A stretch of DNA of 64,000 nt from JAOUEA01 sp963797635 (GTDB lineage: Bacteria > Actinomycetota > UBA4738 > HRBIN12): contig CAWCPZ010000010.1 in assembly GCA_963797635.1 (NCBI GenBank), forward strand, positions 248,001 to 312,000, given 5' to 3'. Made by a program: the position numbers and the translations under genes. The notes below the pieces were generated by a model. The model made no database searches, had not been told where the DNA came from, and worked only from the letters and a program-made list of their open reading frames with translations. Shown one piece after another: positions 1-7,970 of the stretch (within the stretch, counting starts at the first letter, position 1; every line of letters starts with the position of its first letter).

Positions 1-293
1 TCTTCGCCGCCGTCGGCGGTGAGCTGGGCCCAGAAGCGGTCGACCTCGTCCTGGTCCTTGCAGCTCACGTGGAACGACACCGCTTCGGTGAACGGGAACT
101 GCGGCCCGCCGTTGATGGCCATGTACTCCTGACCGGCGAGCCGGAAGAACACCAGCGCCACGTTGTCGCCGCTGGGGGTGCCGTCGAGGCGCTCCACCCG
201 CGTCACCTCGGCATCGTCGAAGAGCGACACGTAGAAGTTGGCGGCTTCCTCCGCCTGGGTGTCGAACCACAGGCATGGGGTGATCTTCTGCAT
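1..293 (-). CDS. VOC-fold protein, PhnB-like (3-demethylubiquinone methyltransferase-like domain), C-terminus cut by window edge
   Basis: The reverse strand reads MQKITPCLWFDTQAEEAANF at its start and continues open to the window edge. The opening (KITPCLWFDTQAEEAANFYVSLF) and the later AINGGPQFPFTEAVSFHVSC stretch are typical of the PhnB-like branch of the vicinal oxygen chelate fold, where paired beta-alpha-beta-beta-beta modules make a small dimeric barrel. A strong AAAGGTGG ribosome site lies 7 bases before the ATG. Members are often of unknown substrate, so no reaction is assigned. The last part of the gene lies outside the window. Confidence 0.85.
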   Translation of the reverse strand, partial: MQKITPCLWFDTQAEEAANFYVSLFDDAEVTRVERLDGTPSGDNVALVFFRLAGQEYMAINGGPQFPFTEAVSFHVSCKDQDEVDRFWAQLTADGGE

Positions 294-334
294 CGGATCC
301 ACCTTTCTGTCGGTGCGAAGCGATCGTCGCTCCG

Positions 335-835
335 CTACGAATCGTGGCGAGCCTTCAGGGACCCACCCTGCTTCTCGAGGAGTTCCTCCAGCTGGTCGTA
401 GCCCTGGGACATGCCGTCGGCCATCCCCGACTGCACCATCGCGTCGCGGGCTTCGACCGACTGGAACAGCGAGTTCGTGCGGACGATCGTCCGGCCGTCG
501 CGCTCTTCGAGCACCATGGTGTCCAGCGAGACGTGGCCGGGTGCGCCCTCGAACTCGAACGTCTGCACGAAGCCGTCGGGCGAGGGGTCGTTGTGGAACA
601 CCCCGTGGAACCCGTAGGAGTTGCCGTCACCATCGCTGTGGATGTAGCGCCAACTGCCGCCGGCACGCGGCTCGAACCGCTCGATCGTCATCGTGTAGCC
701 GCGCGGTCCCAGCCACTGCGCCAGCAGGTCGGCTTCCGTGAACGCCCGGAGGATCAGTTCGCGCGGTGCATCGAACTCCCGCTCGGTGAGGATCTGCGGA
801 ACGCCGGGTTCGGCGGTGACCTTGAGTTCGGTCAT
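335..835 (-). CDS. SRPBCC (AHSA1-type) domain protein
   Basis: A 166-residue protein with the AHSA1/activator-of-Hsp90-like START fold: the EREFDAPRELILRAFTEADLLAQWLGP block near the N-terminus and the GGSWRYI and GxHGVFHxxxPxxxFVQTFEFEG blocks are hallmarks. The fold makes a deep hydrophobic pocket; ligands of this bacterial branch are mostly unknown. The start was set at the ATG that overlaps the stop of the upstream ArsR gene (ATGA), so the two are translationally coupled. ArsR/AHSA1 pairs are a common actinobacterial arrangement; a second pair lies at 36.5-37.3 kb. Confidence 0.88.
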   Translation of the reverse strand: MTELKVTAEPGVPQILTEREFDAPRELILRAFTEADLLAQWLGPRGYTMTIERFEPRAGGSWRYIHSDGDGNSYGFHGVFHNDPSPDGFVQTFEFEGAPGHVSLDTMVLEERDGRTIVRTNSLFQSVEARDAMVQSGMADGMSQGYDQLEELLEKQGGSLKARHDS

Positions 836-1227
836 GACGTGCTCCTTCCTGTCGGATCGCTCCCCGGGTCGGGGTCGGGCGATCGGTCGGTGTCCTGCTC
901 CTGCAGCGCCGCGAGGACCTCGTCGAGCCGCTCGTAGCGTTCTTCCCAGAACTCGCGGTAGGCAGTCAGCCACTCGGTGGCGTCCTGCAAGGGCTTGGCC
1001 CGCAGGTGGCTCAGGCGGGCGGTGGCGCGCCGGGTCCGGGTGATGAGGCCCGCGCGCTCGAGCACCTTGAGGTGGCGCGAGATCGCGGGCTGCGACATCT
1101 CGAACGGCGCCACCAGTTCGGCGACGGTGGCCTCGCCCTGCGTGAGGCGGGCCAGGATCGACCGACGCGTGGGGTCGGCCAGCGCCCCGAACACCGCATC
1201 GAGCTGATCGTCCGTCGTCACCATCAT
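832..1227 (-). CDS. ArsR-family transcriptional regulator
   Basis: A 131-residue winged-helix protein. FGALADPTRRSILARLTQGEATVAELVAPF and the recognition-helix segment MSQPAISRHLKVLERAGLI are classic for ArsR. No cysteine pair of the metal-sensing kind is visible, so it is probably of the non-metal subgroup that pairs with AHSA1 genes. The AT-rich stretch just upstream (about 1237-1265) should hold the promoter. A proline/aspartate-rich tail ends the protein. It precedes and overlaps the AHSA1 gene by 4 bases, so it probably autoregulates the pair (inference). Confidence 0.9.
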   Translation of the reverse strand: MMVTTDDQLDAVFGALADPTRRSILARLTQGEATVAELVAPFEMSQPAISRHLKVLERAGLITRTRRATARLSHLRAKPLQDATEWLTAYREFWEERYERLDEVLAALQEQDTDRSPDPDPGSDPTGRSTS

Positions 1228-1307
1228 GGATAACGTCTCCCTTATAGAACGACGATAGTTATACATGCCTGGACGGTGCTCCGTCAAGGCGTTTCGACAT
1301 GGAGGCG

Positions 1308-1945
1308 TCAGGAGGGCTGCGGTTGCTCGCGATGCGTGACGTGGGCGATCAGCACCACGATGACGGTGACGATCCCGATCGGGATGCCGGTCATGACGAA
1401 CCCGCCGAAGGGCACGCCCACCGGATGCAGCGACGCGAGGAGCGTGAGACGCCGAGCGTCGTTCGCGGCGTCGTAGCCCGCACCGCCCAGCGATTCCACG
1501 AACGAACCGAACGCGGCCAGCGCCAGCAACGTCAGCACCATGCCGCGGAACAACGCGATGCCCGAACCGGGAACCGGATGCCACCGGAACGCGAGCGCGG
1601 CGAACAGCGCCAGGCCGATCACGCCGGTGAGCAGATGGAACACGGCGTGTCCTCGCGCCTCACCGACGGCGACGAAGGCCGCGGCGACGAGCGCGGCGAC
1701 GCCCAGGACGGCGTCGATCGTGAACGCGATGCGCGCGAGCCGTTCGCCGCGAGCGGGGTCACGCGGACCGTCTCCCCGGCTCGCGGTTGCGGGTTCGTTC
1801 CAGGCCGATCACCAGGAGCACGGCGCCGAGCCGCGAGCAACCCCAGCGTCGCCAGCGGGAACGAGGAGGACCCGGCGAGGGCCGTGGAGGCCCCGACCAG
1901 GAGGCATACGCCTCCAGCCGCGATGAGGATCCGGTCCGATCGCAT
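1308..1945 (-). CDS. Small integral membrane protein, apparent frameshifts
   Basis: Two reverse-strand pieces read as one membrane protein. The N-terminal piece starts MRSDRILIAAGGVCLLVGAS (ATG at 1945) and carries one hydrophobic helix. The C-terminal piece (to 1308) has three to four helices: AFTIDAVLGVAALVAAAFVAVG, HLLTGVIGLALFAALAF, MVLTLLALAAFGSF and MTGIPIGIVTVIVVLIAHV. They are in different frames, and the junction around 1730-1840 needs at least two one-base corrections, so the linker sequence is uncertain. It resembles small actinobacterial DUF4383-like four-helix proteins, but I do not claim that family. It could be a real pseudogene. Confidence 0.6.
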
Positions 1946-2116
1946 GCTTCGAGTGTGCGCGGGCAGGGCCTTCATCACGATCGGGAGAACACCTCTCGTA
2001 TCGGGGTGGAGGCACCACCCGCGACCCGTTCACCGAGTCGTCACACAACACCCCCTCCACAGAACTGCAGCAACGCGCTAGGTTGAAGATCTCGAGGGCA
2101 CGGAAGGGGAACCCGC

Positions 2117-2974
2117 ATGGCACAGGCCACCGGAGCCAGCAAGCCCGACACCATCGTGATGGTCCACGGACTGTGGATGACCGGCCGGAGTTGGGAGCAC
2201 TGGAAGGAGCGCTACGAGGCGCGCGGGTACACGGTCCACACCCCCGGCTGGCCGGGGTTCGACGTGGAGGTCGAAGCGTTGAACGCCGATCCCTCGCCGA
2301 TGGACGACCTCCACGCCGACGAGGTGATCGATTCGTACGAGGCGTTCATCAAGGGCCTGCCGACCTCGCCCATCATCATGGGCCACTCGCTCGGCGGCGC
2401 CGTGACGCAGGTCCTGCTGAACCGCGGCCTGGGCTGCGTCGGGGTCGGCGTCTCGGCTGCCACGGTGAAAGGCGTTCGCGATCTCCCGTTCTCCACGTTG
2501 AAGGCCGCCGCGCCGGCGCTGAACCCGTTCAAGCGAGGCAAGCCGGTGCCGCTCACCGAGAAGGAGTTCCACTACGCGTTCGCCAACACGACCACGATCG
2601 AGGAGTCGAACGAGTGGTACAAGCGCTACTGCGTCCCGGCGGCCACGGGCGTGCTCGCCGACATCGCGCTGGCCAACCTGCACCGGAACCCGCCCACCGA
2701 GGTCGACTTCGCGAAGGAAGGCCGCATCCCGTTGCTGTTCATCGGGTTCGGCGAGGACCACGTCGTGCCGCCCAAGGCCACGATGCACAACGAGCGCAAG
2801 TACGACGACTCCGTCTCGATCACCGAGTACCACGAGTTCGAGGGCCGTCCCCACTTCCCTGGAGCCCAGGGGTGGGAGGAGGTCGCCGACTACGCGATCG
2901 ATTGGGCCGAGCGGCACGCCGGGCTCACCGTGGCCGATCACGACGCCGCCGGCGACCCGACGACTACCGCATAG
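2117..2974 (+). CDS. Alpha/beta hydrolase
   Basis: A 285-residue alpha/beta-hydrolase. The oxyanion segment VMVHGLWMTGRSWEHW follows a short N-terminus, the nucleophile elbow is GHSLGGAV, the acid is probably the Asp of FGEDHVVPP, and the histidine is in EGRPHFPG near the C-terminus. It therefore has a complete Ser-Asp-His triad. No signal peptide, so cytoplasmic. The substrate is unknown; haloperoxidase/esterase-like members are nearest by pattern. The gene starts a short same-strand run with the SnoaL-like gene 50 bases downstream. Confidence 0.88.
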   Translation: MAQATGASKPDTIVMVHGLWMTGRSWEHWKERYEARGYTVHTPGWPGFDVEVEALNADPSPMDDLHADEVIDSYEAFIKGLPTSPIIMGHSLGGAVTQVLLNRGLGCVGVGVSAATVKGVRDLPFSTLKAAAPALNPFKRGKPVPLTEKEFHYAFANTTTIEESNEWYKRYCVPAATGVLADIALANLHRNPPTEVDFAKEGRIPLLFIGFGEDHVVPPKATMHNERKYDDSVSITEYHEFEGRPHFPGAQGWEEVADYAIDWAERHAGLTVADHDAAGDPTTTA

Positions 2975-3024
2975 CGTTCATCGAAGCACCATCCGTTCGC
3001 CCGCATGACCGGAAGGGGTTGGAC

Positions 3025-3420
3025 ATGGATGAGCACCCGAACGTCGCGATGGTGAGCGAGTTGATGGGCGCCATGGATCGGGGCGATGTCGCCTTCCTGG
3101 AGGACCACACCTCCGACGACATCGTGTGGCACACCGGCGGGAACAGTCGCGCCGCCGGCACGCGCCGAGGCAAGGACGAGGTTCGCCAGATGATGTCCGC
3201 GGTGACCGGCGACTCGATGAAGGTCCAGAACCACGCCATCCTCGGCGACGACGATCACGTCGTGGTGCTCGGTACCGCGAACGTCACGGCGCCCAGCGGC
3301 AAGAGCGCGGAATACAACTTCGTGAACGTGTTCCACGTCTCGGGCGGCAAGATCACCGAGGCCTGGGGCCTGGCCGAGAACGACGCGGTGACCGATCCCA
3401 TCTGGGACGAGTTCGCGTAG
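3025..3420 (+). CDS. SnoaL-like / NTF2-fold protein
   Basis: A 131-residue NTF2-like protein: an N-terminal helix (NVAMVSELMGAMDRGDVAFLEDHTSDDIVWH) followed by a strand-rich cone including GKDEVRQMM, VVVLGTANVTAPSGKSAEYNFVNVFHV and GGKITEAWGLAEN. This is the SnoaL-like polyketide-cyclase-type layout, which in short stand-alone proteins often has unknown function. The start is the ATG after GGAAGGGG. It follows the hydrolase gene by 50 bases and may share its transcript. Confidence 0.85.
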   Translation: MDEHPNVAMVSELMGAMDRGDVAFLEDHTSDDIVWHTGGNSRAAGTRRGKDEVRQMMSAVTGDSMKVQNHAILGDDDHVVVLGTANVTAPSGKSAEYNFVNVFHVSGGKITEAWGLAENDAVTDPIWDEFA

Positions 3421-3508
3421 AACGCCGGTGGTATTGACCGGTTCAGCGTCGGAGGTGTAGTCCTTCATCTGGCTGCCCGCCGTAGCACCACGGAACGGAG
3501 GTTCAGCG

Positions 3509-3758
3509 ATGCCGGAGTTCATGGACGTGCACCGTGGCATGGAAGGGATCACGCCCGAAGGGCTGCTGGAGGCACACCGCGCCGACCTGGCGATCCAGGA
3601 CGACGAGGCGTGCGTCTTCAAGCACGCGTGGGCCGATCCTGCGACCGGGCTCGTGTGGTGCCTGTCCGAAGCGCCGAACAAGGAAGCCGTCATGAAGATC
3701 CATGAGCGTGCCGGGCCACCCGACGGACGAGGTCTACCCGGTCCCCGTTCAGGCCTGA
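3509..3758 (+). CDS. DUF4242 (SCO4226-like nickel-binding) protein, apparent frameshift
   Basis: The start MPEFMDVHRGMEGITPEGLL and the core LAIQDDEACVFKHAWADPATGLVWCLSEAPNKEAVMKIHERAG match the small DUF4242 proteins, whose Streptomyces member SCO4226 binds nickel. The family usually ends GHPTDEVYPV. Here that ending (HPTDEVYPVPVQA, stop at 3756-3758) lies one frame away; removing one base in the GCCGGGCCACC run near 3712 restores it. About 82 residues when repaired. The start follows a good GGAACGGAGG ribosome site. Confidence 0.8.
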
Positions 3759-3771
3759 TCGCGCGCCGGTA

Positions 3772-3969
3772 TCAGGTCTCGCGTTGGCTCGGTCGGCGCG
3801 GCGTGAATTCGTCGCACGTGTCGCCGGCATGGATCACGCCGCGGACGAACCGACATCCACCCACCGACAGCCTGGGGAACATGAACTTGCACTCCGCGCA
3901 CCGGACGGTGGGCTTGGGGGCCGGGCGGTAGTGGGCCGCCTCCTTCGAGAGACCTTGCACCTTCGGCAT
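3772..3969 (-). CDS. Small four-cysteine protein resembling high-potential iron-sulfur proteins
   Basis: A 65-residue protein. After SKEAAHYRPAPKPTVR comes a four-cysteine pattern, C-x2-C near residues 24-27, then GGC and GDTC, spaced like the C-x2-C-x(n)-C-x(n)-C cluster ligands of HiPIP proteins (family form: QYxDxPxxGxxCxxCxxF...CxxVxGxIxxxGWC). HiPIPs bind one [4Fe-4S] cluster and carry electrons. Unlike periplasmic HiPIPs there is no export signal. A strong GGGAGGAGC ribosome site supports the ATG at 3969. The assignment is by pattern only. Confidence 0.6.
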   Translation of the reverse strand: MPKVQGLSKEAAHYRPAPKPTVRCAECKFMFPRLSVGGCRFVRGVIHAGDTCDEFTPRRPSQRET

Positions 3970-4001
3970 CGGATCGCTCCTCCCCTCGAACGTGGTCGTC
4001 G

Positions 4002-5151
4002 CTAGGCCCTCGCCGAGCAGACCGCTCGTTCGAACACGTCACGAAGATCCACGAAGAGGTCCGGCAGCGTCGTCGGAGTGATCTGTCGGTTCACCGACAC
4101 CACCGCCGAGCGACGCCCCGATCGGGTCGCCGCCATGAACTGCGTGAACCCGGACGTGTTCCCCGTGTGTCCGAACACGACCCCGCACCGCGTCCGGTAC
4201 CGGAAGACGGCGAGCCCGGCACGGTTCTGCCCGGGCCCCGTCGGTTCGGATCCGCCGTCGACGAAGGCGAACTGCGCCTGCTGGGTCGTCGCATCGAACA
4301 GCTGCCGGCCGATGTATCCGCGGATGAACCGGTTCTGGTCGAGTGGCGTGGACACGATGCCGCCGGAGGCCCACGACCAGCCGCTGGCGAGGAAGTTGGT
4401 CACGTCATCCGGGGGATGATGGCCCTTCCACTGGTAGCCGTGCATGAACGGCGGTGGCATCGGAACACCTCGCGGAAGGGTGGTGTTCGCCAGTCCCAGC
4501 GGTCCGGTCACGAGGCGGGCCAGCAACTGCTCGTATCGCTCTCCCGTCGCGGCCTTGGCCATCAACCCGACCACGATGTTGTCGGAGTTCGAGTACTCGT
4601 AGGCACTGTCCGGCGGGAAGCGCAGGTCTTCATGCCTGAGATAGCTCAACAGCTTCCGGGGCGACGGGGCGTCGTGAGGGCTGGCGATGACCGCGTCGAT
4701 GAAGGCCGTTGAATCCAGCACGTCGGGGATGCCGCTCGTGTGGTGGAGGGCCTGAGCCAACGTGACGGCGTGCCAGTCCGGGTTCGTCCAGGGAAGGAGC
4801 TCGCCGACCGTGTCGTCGAGGGACATCACGCCCTCCTCGACCAGCGAAAGCGCCACGCCACCGCTGTACGCCTTGGCGGTGCTGGCGATCCGCATGTGCA
4901 ACCACGGCCGCATGGGAGCGCCGGTCTTCAGGTTCGAGACACCGGCGCGGAACACGAGTCTGCGGTCGCCTCGTTGGACCACCGCGATCACGCCTGGCGG
5001 ACCGTCGGGCCGAGCCACCAACGCGTCGATCCCCGCCTGCAATCGGTGGTCGGCGTAGTCACGCCCCGCCGAGGCCGAGGCAGGCGATGCGGTCGCGATG
5101 ACACCGACTGCGAGCGGCGATGATCAGGAGTGCGCGGGCGGGGGAACGCAT
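4002..5151 (-). CDS. Serine hydrolase, beta-lactamase class C / DD-peptidase-like, secreted; apparent frameshift in signal peptide
   Basis: The mature domain carries the three class C motifs: SxxK as STAK (in MRIASTAKAYSGG), YxN as YSN (AYEYSNSDNIVVG), and HTG near the C-terminus (FGHTGNTSGF). These serve penicillin-recognising enzymes, esterases and DD-peptidases alike, so the substrate is open. The long open frame starts at 5042, but upstream the reverse strand gives a signal peptide (MRSPARALLIIAA then AVGVIATASPASASAG) in the neighbouring frame. Removing one base near 5118 joins them, giving about 382 residues and export from the cell. The start was placed at ATG 5151. Confidence 0.85.
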
Positions 5152-5203
5152 CTCGTCACTCTAGGAGCGGCGTTCAGCCACGGTCAAGGCGAGGCGGTCC
5201 CGC

Positions 5204-5629
5204 TCAGGCGGTGGCCGGTTCCATGAACATCCATCGATGCCCTTCGAGGTCGGCCGCGTTGTACAGGCGTCCGTACGGCTCGGTCTTCGGTTCGCGCAGG
5301 ATCGTGGCGCCGGCCGCCCGAGCTCGCTCGCAGTGTGCGTCGACGTCGTCGACCGTGATGTGCACGCCGTTCACGATGAAGGGCACCTGCGACCAACGTG
5401 CTGCGTAGTCGCAGTGTTCCGCGTGGTGGGCAGGGCTCTCGTAGTCCTCGCCCGGCCATCCCAGGTAGACGAGCGCCCCGTCGAGTTCGATCTCGGCGTG
5501 CGAGACGCGACCGTCGTCGTCGGCGTATCGCTCACCGACCTCCCGGAACCCGAACGCGTCGCTCAGCCAGTCGACCGCTGCCGCGACATCCTCGTAGGAC
5601 AACATCGGGATCGCTGCTCGCTCATTCAT
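5204..5629 (-). CDS. VOC family (glyoxalase/bleomycin-resistance-like) protein
   Basis: A 141-residue protein with two paired VOC modules: IPMLSYEDVAAAVDWLSDAFGFREVGE opens the first, and VNGVHITVDDVDAHCERARAAGATILREP with YGRLYNAADLEGHRWMFMEP closes the second. The Glu/His positions of the metal site are partly present (AEIELDG, GVHITV, EGHRW). Similar stand-alone proteins include fosfomycin/bleomycin-resistance and YciI-like glyoxalases. Function unassigned. Confidence 0.85.
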   Translation of the reverse strand: MNERAAIPMLSYEDVAAAVDWLSDAFGFREVGERYADDDGRVSHAEIELDGALVYLGWPGEDYESPAHHAEHCDYAARWSQVPFIVNGVHITVDDVDAHCERARAAGATILREPKTEPYGRLYNAADLEGHRWMFMEPATA

Positions 5630-5658
5630 GAAGGCACCGTACTCCGATGGCCTCGCGT

Positions 5659-6252
5659 TCAGCCCGAGATGGTGTAGGTCAGGTGGGTGGCGGTCGAGGA
5701 GACCCGCACCGACTGCTGCACCAGCTCATGACGGCGGGCACCCTCGAACAGCGGCGTGCCGCCGCCGAGCACGATCGGCGAGAGATGGAGATGGAGTTCG
5801 TCCACGAAGCCGCCGTCGACGCACTGTCGAACGACGTCGGCGCCGCCCATGACGACCACGTCTTTGTCCCCCGCGGCGGCGCGGGCGTGCTCGAGCGCGG
5901 TCTCGAGCCCGTCGGTCTCGAACGAGAACCGCATGTCGAGCCGCACGTCAGCGGGAGCGGAGTGCGTCACGACGAAGAAGGGGGGCGTTGCCGCGAGGTT
6001 CGCGCCGTATCCCATCTCATCGTTCCAACCGTGCGGTCCGTCCACGATGTCGAACAGGCGCCGGCCCATCACGACGGCGCCGGATGCTTCCGTGGCGTTC
6101 TTGAGTTCCTGGACATCGACCTCGTCGTCGCTGTCGATCGCCCAGGTGTGGAGCGGCTCTCCTCCGTGCCCCAGGCCGTGTGCGAGATCGGGCTCGGGGC
6201 CGGTCACGAACCCGTCGAGGGACATCGAGATATCGGCGATCACGTTGGTCAT
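5659..6252 (-). CDS. RibD C-terminal domain / dihydrofolate-reductase-like protein (1 of 4)
   Basis: A 197-residue protein of the RibD_C/DHFR-like Rossmann family: MTNVIADISMSLDGFVTGP at the start, GAVVMGRRLFDIVDG, DKDVVVMGGADVVRQCVDGGFVDELHLHLSPIVLGGGTPLF and a strand-forming C-terminus THLTYTISG. In riboflavin synthesis the fold reduces a ribosylamino-pyrimidine with NADPH, but stand-alone actinobacterial copies are of unknown substrate. The start was chosen at the ATG preceded by GGAGCGCC, which places the SLDGF motif near the N-terminus as in the family. Confidence 0.88.
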   Translation of the reverse strand: MTNVIADISMSLDGFVTGPEPDLAHGLGHGGEPLHTWAIDSDDEVDVQELKNATEASGAVVMGRRLFDIVDGPHGWNDEMGYGANLAATPPFFVVTHSAPADVRLDMRFSFETDGLETALEHARAAAGDKDVVVMGGADVVRQCVDGGFVDELHLHLSPIVLGGGTPLFEGARRHELVQQSVRVSSTATHLTYTISG

Positions 6253-6352
6253 GGGTGGCGCTCCTTCCAACACGCGGTCCGCGCGTGCTTGCGACCTCGT
6301 ACCCAGGCGGCGCGCCGTCGAAGCATCGGGCCCTAGACTTCGTGACGTGGCG

Positions 6353-6895
6353 ATGCAGGAGCCGACACTGCGGGTGGCCACGGTCGATGACCTGGCCGCG
6401 ATGGAGATCCTGATGAAGGACTCGATCCGCGATCTGTTCCCCGCGGTGTACACGGCCGAGCAGACGCGATCGAGCGCCGAGTTCATCGGCGTCCCCGATC
6501 GGATGCTGGTCGAGGACGGCACGTTCTTCGTGATCGAGGCCGACGGTGAGCTGGTCGCATGCGGGGGATGGAGCCGGCGCGACAAGCTCTACACCGGTTC
6601 GGGCGAAACAGCGACCGATGCACGGCTCCTGGATCCGGCGACCGAGCCCGCCCGCGTGCGGGCGATGTTCGTGCGGTCGGACTGGACCCGTCGCGGACTC
6701 GGCACGATGATCCTCGAAGCGTCGGAGGCCGCGGCGGCGGCCGAAGGGTTCCGCTCGCTCTCGCTGATGGCGACCGAACCCGGGATCCCGCTCTACCAGC
6801 GGTACGGGTTCACGGTCGTCGACCGGGCACAGGTGCCGATGCCGGACGGATGCTCGATCACCTGCACCGCGATGGAGAAGCCGGTAGCCACCTGA
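6353..6895 (+). CDS. GNAT-family N-acetyltransferase
   Basis: A 180-residue acetyltransferase. LRVATVDDLAAMEILMKDSI is the usual alpha1 opening, VIEADGELVACGGW is beta4, and ARVRAMFVRSDWTRRGLGTMILEASEAAAAAEG is the acetyl-CoA-binding motif A (R/Q-x2-G-x-G/A as RRGLGT). LYQRYGFTVVDRAQVPMPDG ends it. Transfers an acetyl group from acetyl-CoA to an unknown amine. A GTG 6 bases upstream (6347) could be the true start. It follows divergently from the RibD-like gene. Confidence 0.88.
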   Translation: MQEPTLRVATVDDLAAMEILMKDSIRDLFPAVYTAEQTRSSAEFIGVPDRMLVEDGTFFVIEADGELVACGGWSRRDKLYTGSGETATDARLLDPATEPARVRAMFVRSDWTRRGLGTMILEASEAAAAAEGFRSLSLMATEPGIPLYQRYGFTVVDRAQVPMPDGCSITCTAMEKPVAT

Positions 6896-6936
6896 CAGCC
6901 TCGGCGGTCGGCATCGATGTGCGAACCTTGCTTCTC

Positions 6937-7509
6937 ATGGGGATCACGCAGTACTACACGGCAACCACGATCGATGGCTACATCGCCGACGAGCACAACT
7001 CGTTGAGCTGGCTCTTCGAGGTGCCGGCGGGCGACGACGAGGTGGGGCATGAGGTGCGGTTCGCCGCGTTCATGGCCGACGTCGGGGCGATCGTGATGGG
7101 CTCGACCACCTTCGAGTGGGTCGTCGAGCACGAACAGCTCCTCGAGCACCCGGAGAAGTGGCGTGCGTTCTACGGCGACACCCCGACCTGGGTGTTCACG
7201 CATCGCGACCTCCCGAGCTTCGAGGGTGCGGACATCCGGTTCGTGCAGGGCGACGTTCGACCGATCCATGCGGCGATGGTCGAGGCGGCCGGCGACAAGA
7301 ACATCTGGATCGTCGGCGGTGGGGAACTCGTGGGGCAGTTCGCCGATGCGGGATTGCTCGACGAGATCCAGCTGAGCATCGCGCCGGTGACGCTGGGTGC
7401 AGGCGCGCCGCTCCTACCGAGACGCCTGCTCGCGTCCGACCTCACGCTGGTGAACCTGGAACGGCAGGGGCAGTTCGTGTCCGCGACCTACCGGGTCGGG
7501 AGCGCGTAG
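6937..7509 (+). CDS. RibD C-terminal domain / dihydrofolate-reductase-like protein (2 of 4)
   Basis: A 190-residue RibD_C-like reductase: MGITQYYTATTIDGYIADEH, VGAIVMGSTTFEWV, PTWVFTHRDL, GDKNIWIVGGGELVGQFADAGLLDEIQLSIAPVTLGAGAPLL and a last strand GQFVSATYRVG. The TIDGYIAD and GGGELVGQF stretches form the NADPH-binding and active-site edges in this fold. The start is the ATG of MGITQ. Same strand as the GNAT gene, 41 bases after it; its 3' end abuts a convergent VOC gene. Confidence 0.88.
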   Translation: MGITQYYTATTIDGYIADEHNSLSWLFEVPAGDDEVGHEVRFAAFMADVGAIVMGSTTFEWVVEHEQLLEHPEKWRAFYGDTPTWVFTHRDLPSFEGADIRFVQGDVRPIHAAMVEAAGDKNIWIVGGGELVGQFADAGLLDEIQLSIAPVTLGAGAPLLPRRLLASDLTLVNLERQGQFVSATYRVGSA

Positions 7510-7510
7510 G

Positions 7511-7942
7511 TCACTCGGCGCCGAAGCGACCGCGGGCATCCTCCGGGATCAATGGCTTGTCGGCGCGCACCCGCAACTCCTGCACGGCCCACGTGTTGCC
7601 GTCGGGGTCGGCGAAGCCGAAGAACGTGCCGCCGTCGTCCGGGCTGAACTGCATGATCTCGCTCGCCTCCACGCCGCGGTCGAGCAGTTCCTGCCGAGCG
7701 GCCTGTGCATCGGGCACGACGAGCTGCAGCCCTTTCATCGAACCGGGCTCCATCTCGCGTTGCGGCGGCAGGTCGCCGAACACGATCGAACAGCCCGAGC
7801 CGTTCGGCGTGAGTTGCACCACGTGCATCTGCTCGTTCTTCGTGTCGTGGTCGAGGTGGAAGCCCACCTTGTCGCGGTAGAACGCGATCGATGCGTCGAT
7901 GTCGCTGACGGGAAGCACGACGACTTCAAGTGTCCAGTCCAT
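7511..7942 (-). CDS. VOC family protein
   Basis: A 143-residue two-module VOC protein: MDWTLEVVVLPVSDIDASIAFYRDKVGFHLDHD, MHVVQLTPNGSGCSIVFGD, MKGLQLVVPDAQAARQELLDRGVEASEI and GTFFGFADPDGNTWAVQELR. Potential metal ligands His and Glu are present in MHVVQL and WAVQEL. Such proteins are typically glyoxalase I-like or dioxygenase-like; function unassigned. It ends two bases from the stop of the convergent RibD-like gene. Confidence 0.88.
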   Translation of the reverse strand: MDWTLEVVVLPVSDIDASIAFYRDKVGFHLDHDTKNEQMHVVQLTPNGSGCSIVFGDLPPQREMEPGSMKGLQLVVPDAQAARQELLDRGVEASEIMQFSPDDGGTFFGFADPDGNTWAVQELRVRADKPLIPEDARGRFGAE

Positions 7943-7970
7943 GGGTCTCCTTCATCGATGGTCGCTCGTG

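Noticed and set aside
2083..3420. A single 445-codon frame spanning the hydrolase and SnoaL-like genes
   Set aside because: Its first two thirds are out-of-frame shadow of the hydrolase gene; the real SnoaL-like protein starts at the ATG at 3025 behind a ribosome site.
6559..6936. Upstream extension of the second RibD-like protein
   Set aside because: The extra N-terminus is a shadow of the GNAT gene; the family start MGITQYYTATTIDGY at 6937 gives the usual length.
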